A stretch of 36,991 nt of DNA from an uncultured Roseburia sp. Lineage in GTDB: Bacteria; Bacillota; Clostridia; Lachnospirales; Lachnospiraceae. The translations under genes and the position numbers were made by a program. Each line of letters opens with the position of its first letter. Positions within the stretch are counted from its first letter, which is position 1. Below, one piece after another: positions 31,001-36,991 of the stretch. The stretch is taken from positions 1 to 36,991 of the forward strand of contig CAJUNX010000002.1 of assembly GCA_910587865.1 (NCBI GenBank), read 5' to 3'. The notes beneath the pieces are model-generated. The model made no database searches. It saw only the letters and a list, made by a program, of their open reading frames with translations, and had not been told where the DNA came from.

Positions 31001-33712
31001 CTTCCGGCCTTCCGTTTTCCGAACGGATCCATGCGCCTTACCTGTCTGCTCCGCCGGCTCCCCGGTTGATCCGCCTTCTTCTCCTGCCGGCTCCCCGGTT
31101 GATCCGTCTTCTTCTTCTCCTGCCGGCTCCCCGGTTGATCCGCCTTCTTCCCCTGCCGGCTCCCCGGTTGATCTGTCTTCTTCTCCTGCCGGCGCTCCTG
31201 CTGATTCACGATCCCCGCATGGCAGGCCTGGTCCCTCACTCTCCGTCAGTTCCCCCTGATGCCCCGGTTCCCCGCTCTCCGTCAGTTCCCCCTGACGCCC
31301 CGGGATCAGCGTATCCATCGATACCTTCATCTGCCCGCGGAAAGTACCCTGTATATATGCGTCAATCTCGCCTTCCACATAGCCCCGCACCCGGCCGTTC
31401 ACACGTATCTGTCCGTTCGCCTCCCGCTGTGCCCGCGGCAGTCGGATCGTGAGCGCCGTCTTCTCAAGAATGACATCCCCAAGCAGAAGAATCTGCGGCA
31501 GCACAAACAGTACCAAAACGATAGATGTCAGTGTTCCACGCCCGAGCGCAACCCCCATCGCAGACACCGTAGCGTCCGTCGAAATATTGCCGATCAGAAA
31601 TCCGGAGCATGTCATGATGGAACCGGACGTAAATATCGTCGGAAACGCCTGATTTAATGTCTCGATCATGGCTTTCTGAATCGGCATTTCATTTTTCAGC
31701 TGCATATAGCGGCTCGAAATCACGATCGCATAATCGATCGTGGCCCCCATCTGTATCGCGGACACAATCAGGTATGCAATAAAATATACATTCTGTCCCT
31801 GAATTGCCGGAATCGAAAAATTAATCCAGATACTTCCCTGAATCGTCAGCACCAGAAGCACCGGCAGACCGGCGGACTGAAAGGTAAAAAACAGAATCAC
31901 CATCACAAACAGCGCCGTCATCACGCTGATGATAATATTATCTGTCGCAAATGATGTTTCCAGATCGTATGCGCTTGTGGAATTCCCCGCCAGTATCACG
32001 GTTCCTCTGCCATAATACTGTTCCGTCAGCTCCCGAATCTCCTCCATCGCGTCGTATGTCTCCTGTCCTTCGCCGGGTTTATCCATATTAATTACAAACC
32101 GGGAATAGTTCTCTCCCTGAAGCTGCATCTGACCGTCGTGCAGCGTGTCATACAGTTCCCCGAGTTCCTTGTCCATCTCGTCACTTAACGTCACATATCC
32201 CTCCTGATACTGATCATACAAAAACAGGAACATATCGATGATCGGCACCCCGTAATCATCAATCCCGGTAATCACCGGCCCGTACTGTTCCTGGCTGTAG
32301 GCATAGGCCGAATACAGCACCCGGATAATCTCAATATCCATCTCTGTCATTTCCGCAAACTGCCGCGGCGTGATCTTTTCCGTCAGAACATAATCATCAT
32401 TGATCTCCTGATTGGCAAGTCCCAGCGCGGACGTGACAAAGGGAAGCTGCTCTAACCGTCCCAGCACAGACGCCTCCATCTCATAATTTCCGGACGGCAC
32501 CATGACAACCAGCTGGTTCTGCTTTCCAAACACTTCCTCGACTTTTTCCGCCGCAATCTTTGACGCGCTTTTTTTGGAACCTTCCACCGAATTGATATCA
32601 AAGACATACCGACAGTTGGAAGAACCGAAAAACGCCAGCACTACAACCACAAGAAAGATCGGCGGTACTATAAACTTTGTCTTTGCCGCCAGTTTCCCTA
32701 CAAATGTTATTTTCGGTACAAAGCATTTGTGATGCGTCCGGTCAATTCCCTTTGCAAAAATCAGGAGAATCCCGGGCATCAGAAAAAAAACGGAAATCAG
32801 ACTGAATACGATCGCCTTGACCAGCACAATCCCCATGTCGTATCCCAGCTTAAACTGCATCAGCATCAGCGCTATCATACCGGAAATCGTGGTGAGCGAC
32901 GATGCGCTGATCTCCGGAATCGCCTTTGAGAGAGCAATCTTGACTGCTGTCTCGGCATCCATCGTCTCATGTTCCTCCATAAAACGGTCACACAGAATAA
33001 TCGCGTAATCGATGGCCAGCGCAAGCTGCAGCACAACCGCAATGGAATTTGTCACAAACGAGATCTCTTCAAACCAGAAGTTTGTTCCCATATTCAGAAC
33101 CGCGGCAACGCCAAACGTAATCAGCAGCACCGGAATCTCAAGATATGCCTTTGTTGACAGCAGCAGCACCGCAACGATAATGGCAACGGAGAGAATCAGG
33201 ATCACGCTCATCTCACGGTCAAGCATTTCCGCACTTTCCTCTACCTGCCCGACCGTCGTGGATACATAGACATCATAACCTGACAGCGTCTCTCGGATTC
33301 CGCGGATCGCGCCGATACTTACCAGGTCTTCGTTCTCACCCTCCACAGTAACGTCATACAGAGCATTTGACCCGGTATAATGATCTTTATCCCTCCCGGC
33401 CACAACTTCCTTCACCCCTCCGATCTGCCGGATTTTTTCCGTCAGTTCCTCCGCCTCGTCGTATGTGACATTCGCCACCATCACACGCGCCGAACCGTAT
33501 GTGATAAATTCATCCTCCATCACGGTAAGCCCGCGTCTCGTCTCGCTCTCCGCCGGCAGATAGGAGGTGATATCCTGATTGATCCTCACCTTATCCACAC
33601 ACAGTATGCTGTATATCATTGCAATTACAAACAAAATCTCAATCGCCTTGCGTTTATCCACAATAAATGTCGCCAGCGTCAGCCATAAATTACCCTTTTT
33701 CTTCCCTTCCAT
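28073..33712 (-). CDS. MMPL transporter fused to GLUG-repeat surface protein
   Basis: An 1879-residue membrane protein. Residues 1 to about 760 are an MMPL/RND-type exporter: one helix, an external loop, five helices, repeated (second half starts with helix FIVPPIFLVVVVLAFFG and the block IIISVMTALFVMVILFF), with ALAIDYAIILCDRF and ATIDYAIVISSRY as the duplicated core motif. About 760-900 is a charged linker with GEPAGEEGGST repeats. At 903-928 there is a KKKH-hydrophobic-VMAAQA stretch shaped like a signal peptide. Then come GLUG repeats (about 967-1231), a coiled-coil region (about 1236-1440), more GLUG repeats (to about 1630), a beta domain and a C-terminal helix. In relatives these two halves are usually separate. 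GAGG precedes the ATG by 8 bases. Divergent from TetR; substrate unknown. Confidence 0.9.
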   Translation of the reverse strand: MEGKKKGNLWLTLATFIVDKRKAIEILFVIAMIYSILCVDKVRINQDITSYLPAESETRRGLTVMEDEFITYGSARVMVANVTYDEAEELTEKIRQIGGVKEVVAGRDKDHYTGSNALYDVTVEGENEDLVSIGAIRGIRETLSGYDVYVSTTVGQVEESAEMLDREMSVILILSVAIIVAVLLLSTKAYLEIPVLLITFGVAAVLNMGTNFWFEEISFVTNSIAVVLQLALAIDYAIILCDRFMEEHETMDAETAVKIALSKAIPEISASSLTTISGMIALMLMQFKLGYDMGIVLVKAIVFSLISVFFLMPGILLIFAKGIDRTHHKCFVPKITFVGKLAAKTKFIVPPIFLVVVVLAFFGSSNCRYVFDINSVEGSKKSASKIAAEKVEEVFGKQNQLVVMVPSGNYEMEASVLGRLEQLPFVTSALGLANQEINDDYVLTEKITPRQFAEMTEMDIEIIRVLYSAYAYSQEQYGPVITGIDDYGVPIIDMFLFLYDQYQEGYVTLSDEMDKELGELYDTLHDGQMQLQGENYSRFVINMDKPGEGQETYDAMEEIRELTEQYYGRGTVILAGNSTSAYDLETSFATDNIIISVMTALFVMVILFFTFQSAGLPVLLVLTIQGSIWINFSIPAIQGQNVYFIAYLIVSAIQMGATIDYAIVISSRYMQLKNEMPIQKAMIETLNQAFPTIFTSGSIMTCSGFLIGNISTDATVSAMGVALGRGTLTSIVLVLFVLPQILLLGDVILEKTALTIRLPRAQREANGQIRVNGRVRGYVEGEIDAYIQGTFRGQMKVSMDTLIPGRQGELTESGEPGHQGELTESEGPGLPCGDRESAGAPAGEEDRSTGEPAGEEGGSTGEPAGEEEDGSTGEPAGEEGGSTGEPAEQTGKAHGSVRKTEGRKKKHRLLLAVGICILLWPSKVMAAQAVGEDPGRTEEKALISAGEAAETSDGAAEAAGEEQPEEDIFWISTADDLRQLGENCRYDTWSYGRVVRLNADLDLSGEAFAGIAYFNGIFEGNGHEIKGVFLDPKGSDYGFFRYIGEQGEVKNLLVTGTVRPTGSQEQIGGLVGVNYGLISECSFQGRVDGLSSVGAIAGINKTTGSIISCTSDAVVFATDDTGGIVGVNEGFVDACTSKSSVNTEELEPTLDLAGMDLGSLNLTQSVVTRNNTGGIAGRSTGVINKCVNEGLVGFRHSGYNVGGIAGCQSGIISGCDNFGTIYGRKDVGGIVGQAEPFVESEYLEDKVRQTQDDLGRLGNTLNQISATVGETSAKVRHYADDLDRQYTDAFNALDQNLDDLTGAAAGNPDAQGHVDNINAARNRIHEIYASGGPPTEEELAEVRRQLETISENVGNLQGTYSGQAQSPEELTKSISEELSARGESGRTQTIKDFVNTVDNGIQSVVRNMKQAVNQMNEIADSVSDDLAILSGDEEIITDISSLESAKQTDGVITDCVNHGEIWGDLNAGGIAGTMNIEYEGDPEFDFRFRESVNIRLRSTVNNVMLRCVNNGAVTVKRNFAGGIAGLQELGFIYGCEAYGSVRSEAGNYLGGIAGESAGAIEKCYSLCNLTGTDYVGGICGNGYQIRDCVSAVHIESEGERIGSVAGCVRNEGTVSGNCYVEDGVYGIDQISYAGVAERASYDEIMALEGIPEAFRRVKLTFWLEGQQIGSMSAAYGGTVTEAEFPQVPEKEGCYVRWNVPDELTDIRRNMAVTAEYVLWKESIAWREHTVSGETPAETKPVFLAVGAFYEESGLSLTRIENPDLPADGGIPAYAYSWELTDLRGKEIQSVEGHFQIPETEGEPQLWIRQENSWQQAAAVVDGSYLVAELPHGAEFAVTMQQAEENGYLLNVVMISAALLLAAIWLGHRYRRKHQPSQQG
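31053..31205 (-). repeat. Tandem 33/36-bp repeats in the MMPL linker
   Basis: GCCGGCTCCCCGGTTGAT occurs at 31053, 31086, 31122 and 31155, with a decayed fifth copy from 31188. Periods are 33, 36 and 33 bases, all multiples of three, encoding GEPAGEE-type units. A second small duplication (GELTES units) lies at about 31236-31305. Confidence 0.9.
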
Positions 33713-33744
33713 CCAGATTCCCTCTCCCTTTTTTTAACATCGTG

Positions 33745-33793
33745 TTGATTTATTTTTTGATCCTATTATAATAAAAAAGGATGGGAACCTCAA
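33745..33793. promoter_or_regulatory. Overlapping divergent promoters, tetR and MMPL genes
   Basis: Plus strand: TTGATT (33745-33750), 16 bases, TATAAT (33767-33772), for the TetR gene. Minus strand: TTGAGG (33793-33788), 17 bases, TATAAT (33770-33765), for the MMPL gene. The two -10 boxes overlap in four bases, so the promoters compete for polymerase and one bound repressor could shut both. Confidence 0.65.
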
Positions 33794-33806
33794 TCATCAG
33801 CTTTGG

Positions 33807-33843
33807 CATTTCCGTTCAATAATCAACAGATCCGACGGAAATG
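33807..33843. promoter_or_regulatory. Inverted repeat in the tetR leader
   Basis: CATTTCCGT (33807-33815) and ACGGAAATG (33835-33843), 9-bp arms with a 19-base spacer, lie between the tetR promoter and its ribosome site. Candidate TetR operator or leader hairpin. Confidence 0.4.
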
Positions 33844-33870
33844 TTCATTTTTATCAAAAGGGGAACTTTT

Positions 33871-34449
33871 ATGAATCAGCCTGAAAATACCGACCGAAGA
33901 ATCCGACGCACCAAAGCCCTGCTGACCGATGCGTTTCTTTCTCTTCTGAAAACAAAAAGCTTTCACGATATTACAGTAAAAGAATTGTGTGAAACGGCAG
34001 ATGTCAATCGCGGAACCTTTTATCTGCACTATAAGGATATTTATGAGATGATGGAACGGCTCGAAGAAGAAATTGTGACCCGGTTCGAGGAAGTGCTCAC
34101 GCTGCACACACCGGAAGAACTGGGCTCTGATCCGAATGAGCTGCTCTATGACCTGTTTGTTTTCATCGCGGAACACGCCGACCTGTGTCAGACCCTGCTG
34201 GGACAGTACGGGGATATCTCTTTCCTCATGAAGATCAAATCCATCTTTCATGACCGCTTTTGGAATGTCTGGCTCCACACCTTTTATGAGGAAGACCGTT
34301 CCCGGTATGAATATTCCTATAATTTTATCGTTTCCGGCTGCATCGGGTTAATCGAGACCTGGCTTTCGCTCGGACACCGGGAGTCCCCGGAGGAGATGGC
34401 GGCCCTCGCGGGCAGTATCATCACCTCCGGAATCCGTTCGCTCATGTAA
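33871..34449 (+). CDS. TetR-family transcriptional regulator
   Basis: A 192-residue repressor. The N-terminal helix-turn-helix is clear (ALLTDAFLSLLKTKSFHDITVKE region, then LCETADVNRGTFYLHYKD). The C-terminal ligand-binding half is helical, of the TetR_C_7/DhaS-like type found in Firmicutes (FIAEHADLCQTLLGQYGD, SGCIGLIETWLSLG). Start with GGGGA 7 bases upstream; a GTG/ATG 10 codons earlier lacks a ribosome site. It is divergent from the MMPL-GLUG gene and shares an overlapping promoter with it, so it most likely represses that exporter and itself, with release by an exported ligand. 3' end is 21 bases from the end of the convergent Sel1 gene. Confidence 0.93.
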   Translation: MNQPENTDRRIRRTKALLTDAFLSLLKTKSFHDITVKELCETADVNRGTFYLHYKDIYEMMERLEEEIVTRFEEVLTLHTPEELGSDPNELLYDLFVFIAEHADLCQTLLGQYGDISFLMKIKSIFHDRFWNVWLHTFYEEDRSRYEYSYNFIVSGCIGLIETWLSLGHRESPEEMAALAGSIITSGIRSLM

Positions 34450-34470
34450 AACCGTTCGGCTTTTACCGGC

Positions 34471-36991
34471 TTAAAGAGATCCCTGCCCTTCGGGCATCAC
34501 GGCCTTCATGACAGCTTCCATAACCCTGTCTTTTGTATAAGGGATCGGAAGAATATCCGCAATCACACGGTAGTTTCGCTTCATTTCCTCCGCAATTTTC
34601 TCGTGCCCCATCGCCTGAAGCAGAATCACCTTTGCGTCCGGATATTCCCTCTGAAGCGTGCGGATGCTCTCTGTCGCGACGGAGCCGTTTATCGCCAGCG
34701 GAAGAAACATAACATCGGGCTTTTTCCTGTGCCAGATACCGATGATCTCTTCGGGATCTCTTGTTTCACAGATCTCTTCAAACCCATACTCCGTTAGCAT
34801 TTTTTTCAGTACGGTCCGATGAAATGCAATGTCCATACACAGCAAAATCCGCCGGGACAGCAGCGCGTTCTTTACCTCAGGCCGTTCGTCCAGCATCAGA
34901 CAGTCATACCTCGCCTTCGCGCCGTCCACATTCTGCTCCCCTGCTTTCTGATACCAGTGCAGCGCCTTTTCCCGATTCTTTTCCACGCCGGACAGTCTCA
35001 TACTGTTTCCCTGGTCATAGATCTGCGCAAGCCGGCGCTGCGCGTATCCATGCCCGTTCTCTGCTGCCTTCTGATACCAGAAAAACGCTTTTTTATGATC
35101 CTTCTTTATTCCGGAATCCGATGCGCCGTCCTCGCCCTGCCAGCACTTCCCGCATTCATACATTGCCCTGACGTCGCTCTGTTCCGCCGCTTTTTCATAC
35201 CAGTACAGGGCATCTTTCTCATTTTTCCCTGTCCCTTCCCCGGTGCTTAACATCCTTCCGTACCAGTACTGCGCAGCAGTGTTGCCGCGTTCTGCCGCTT
35301 TTCTCCGCGCATACATCAGCGCGGTCTTATCTTTTCTGACAGCCTCCTCCAAAAGATCTTTCTCAAACGCATCTCCTTTGACCTGCTTTTCCGTACTCCG
35401 CACGGCTTCCTCCACGAAGCACCGTTTCCAAAGCTCCTCTGCCTCCCGGCTGCCGTTATCCTTCGCCTTCTCCAGCCAGTAGACCCCGCGTGCCGTATTT
35501 CCCGGTACGCCGCGATCTCCCCCATAGTACATTATACCAAGCAATGTCTGCGCTTTTACATGATCCTGCAGTGCGCTCCTTTTGCACCACTCCATCGCCT
35601 TTTCCTGATCCGGTCTCGTACCGTCCCCGTCACGATACATCATTGCACACCGGTACTGTGCGTCGGCATGTCCCTGGCTGGCAGCACATTTGTACCAGCG
35701 AAGCGCCTCGGCCTTATTCTCCCCGACCACACCGAGCCCCTCGTCATAGAGCTGCGCCAGTTCGTACTGCGCTTCCATATCACCGCTTTCTGCGGCATCT
35801 TTCATCCGTTCAAACGTTTTCTGCGCCCGCTGTCTGATCTCCTGCCGCTGCGTCTCTCCCTGTTCGTTTCCGGCAGTCTCATCCTCACGGATCCGCACAC
35901 TTACAATGTCGTACGCTTCCTGCGCTTTTTCATGTCCCAGTTCTCTGGCTTTCTCAAACCAGTGCAGCGCTTCCCTATAATCCGCATTACATCCTTCGCC
36001 GCTTACATACATGGTTCCGCACCGGTATGCCGCATCCGCATGGCCGTTTTCTCCCGCAAGCATAAACCAACGCAGCGCTTCCCTCCGATCCGCACTGCAT
36101 CCTTCGCCGTTAAAGTACATAACACCGCAGTTCATCTGCGCCGGGGCATTCCCCTGCTCCGCCGCCTGCTTAAACCAGTGCAGCGCCTTCGCTTTGTCCT
36201 GTCCGCCGCCCTCACCGGTATAATACAAAAGTGCGCAGGAAAACTGTGCCTTTTCGCGCCCCTGCTCCGCCGCCTTTTCATACCAGCAGAGTGCTTTCTT
36301 CCTGCGCGTCTCCTCCGGAAGATCGCAGCCTTCTCCCTCCTCGTACATCTGTGCAACCCGCTCCTGCGCTCTATCCATCCCGTTTTCGGCTGCCTGTTCC
36401 ATCCAGTAGAGCGCCTCCTGCGGATCAGCGTCACACCCTTCGCCTTTTATCAGGGCCAGCGCATAGTTGCGCTGGGCCGGCGCATATCCGCCCATTGCGG
36501 ATTTTTTGTACCAGTAAACCGCCTTTTCCACGTTCACTTCCGTTCCCGTCCCTTTTTTATATGCGACGCCCGTATAATTCTGCGCCTTACTGTGCCCCTG
36601 GTTTGCCGCCGCTTCATACCAGCGCAGCGCCTCCTTCTGATCCGCTGTCGTCCCTTCACCCGATTCGTACATCAGACCGAGGTCAAACTGCGCCTGCGCG
36701 TCACCGCCCTCTGCAAGCGTTTTTTTCGCGGCAAATCGCGTTTCCGGCATCTGCGCCTCCGTTTCTTCCGGCACCCGTACGTTCTCTTCCGACTGGCCCG
36801 GCTCCTCTTCCGGCTCCGTTTCTTCCGGCACCCGTACGTTCTCTTCCGACTGGCCCGGCTCCTCTTCCGGCATCTGCGCCTCCGTTTCTTCCGGCACCCG
36901 TACGTTCTCTTCCGACTGGCCCGGCTCCTCTTCCGGCTCCGTTTCTTCCGGCACCCGTACGTTCTCTTCCGACTGGCCCGGCTCCTCTTCC
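34471..36991 (-). CDS. Sel1-repeat protein with C-terminal pseudo-receiver domain, 5' end beyond window
   Basis: At least 840 residues; the frame is still open at the right edge, so the start is outside. The visible N-terminal part is a Glu/Pro-rich tandem repeat (EEPGQSEENVRVPEETE). It is followed by about 16 Sel1 repeats of the form ALxWYEKAAEQGxAxAQxxxGxMYxxGEG (residues equivalent to 36720-34900), a helical solenoid that mediates protein contacts. The last about 125 residues resemble a response-regulator receiver (ILLCMDIAFHRTVLKKMLTEYGFE, then VMFLPLAINGSVATES), but the phospho-accepting Asp position is Leu and the KPF motif reads PIPYT, so it cannot be phosphorylated in the usual way. 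No membrane segment in the visible part. Role unknown; probably an assembly or signalling scaffold. Confidence 0.88.
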   Translation of the reverse strand, partial: EEEPGQSEENVRVPEETEPEEEPGQSEENVRVPEETEAQMPEEEPGQSEENVRVPEETEPEEEPGQSEENVRVPEETEAQMPETRFAAKKTLAEGGDAQAQFDLGLMYESGEGTTADQKEALRWYEAAANQGHSKAQNYTGVAYKKGTGTEVNVEKAVYWYKKSAMGGYAPAQRNYALALIKGEGCDADPQEALYWMEQAAENGMDRAQERVAQMYEEGEGCDLPEETRRKKALCWYEKAAEQGREKAQFSCALLYYTGEGGGQDKAKALHWFKQAAEQGNAPAQMNCGVMYFNGEGCSADRREALRWFMLAGENGHADAAYRCGTMYVSGEGCNADYREALHWFEKARELGHEKAQEAYDIVSVRIREDETAGNEQGETQRQEIRQRAQKTFERMKDAAESGDMEAQYELAQLYDEGLGVVGENKAEALRWYKCAASQGHADAQYRCAMMYRDGDGTRPDQEKAMEWCKRSALQDHVKAQTLLGIMYYGGDRGVPGNTARGVYWLEKAKDNGSREAEELWKRCFVEEAVRSTEKQVKGDAFEKDLLEEAVRKDKTALMYARRKAAERGNTAAQYWYGRMLSTGEGTGKNEKDALYWYEKAAEQSDVRAMYECGKCWQGEDGASDSGIKKDHKKAFFWYQKAAENGHGYAQRRLAQIYDQGNSMRLSGVEKNREKALHWYQKAGEQNVDGAKARYDCLMLDERPEVKNALLSRRILLCMDIAFHRTVLKKMLTEYGFEEICETRDPEEIIGIWHRKKPDVMFLPLAINGSVATESIRTLQREYPDAKVILLQAMGHEKIAEEMKRNYRVIADILPIPYTKDRVMEAVMKAVMPEGQGSL
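36781..36991 (-). repeat. Higher-order tandem repeat, 57+66 bp
   Basis: A 31-base core beginning GTTCTCTTCCGACTGGCCCG occurs at 36781, 36838, 36904 and 36961. Spacings are 57, 66 and 57, so the true unit is 123 bases (41 codons), present at least 1.7 times and continuing past the window edge. Copies appear identical in the core. Confidence 0.9.

Noticed and set aside
30886..31259. Repeat-rich alternative frames opposite and across the MMPL linker
   Set aside because: They exist only because the 33/36-bp repeats are open in several frames; the MMPL frame is continuous and explains the region.

Overview
The window looks like a chromosomal segment of a spore-forming gut Firmicute, most likely family Lachnospiraceae. 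The reasons are adjacent spoIID- and spoIIQ-type sporulation genes, consensus AGGAGG-type ribosome binding sites, a GPH sugar transporter with GH1/GH2 glycosidases under an AraC regulator, and protein types common in that family (VanW, MMPL, TIGR03915/TIGR03916 and Sel1 families). No rRNA or tRNA gene, CRISPR array or intact transposase was recognised.

Layout. Positions 1-2760 are visibly A/T-richer than the rest. They hold a two-component system (kinase cut by the left edge), a small reading frame matching the tail of the transposon protein TnpV, and a lipoprotein with its own promoter and terminator. A palindromic block (2783-2853) separates this from the chromosome-like DNA, so 1-2760 is probably a remnant or end of a mobile element. 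Positions 2928-11106 form a glycoside-use locus: epimerase, GH2, divergent GH1, GPH symporter, an 81-residue protein and an AraC regulator. Two sequence motifs are shared between its two divergent promoter regions. Positions 11251-15605 hold a response regulator, a long-sensor histidine kinase and a secreted VanW protein. A DEAD-box RNA helicase with a folded 5' leader follows. Next come spoIIQ, spoIID, a Gly/Tyr/Asn/Gln-rich membrane protein, rsmA and a small protein coupled to rsmA.

Positions 22499-24847 carry an AAA-ATPase-like/PD-(D/E)XK protein and the broken tail of an Rpn-type nuclease/transposase. Positions 25065-27260 carry a radical-SAM protein and its DUF4130 partner, a predicted DNA-processing pair. 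Its promoter lies between two LexA (SOS) box-like sites. It is followed by a convergent, overlapping tatD. Positions 28073-33712 encode a 1879-residue fusion of an MMPL transporter to a GLUG-repeat surface protein, divergent from a TetR gene with overlapping promoters. The window ends inside a Sel1-repeat protein that has a degenerate receiver domain at its C-terminus.

For a second look, the strongest observations are: the apparent SOS control of the radical-SAM/DUF4130 pair; the MMPL-GLUG fusion that keeps a signal-peptide-like segment in its middle; the Sel1/pseudo-receiver protein; and the repeated occurrence of recent in-frame tandem duplications (araC and rsmA 3' ends, the Gly/Tyr-rich gene, the MMPL linker, the Sel1 N-terminus). 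All calls come from reading the sequence; no database search was run.
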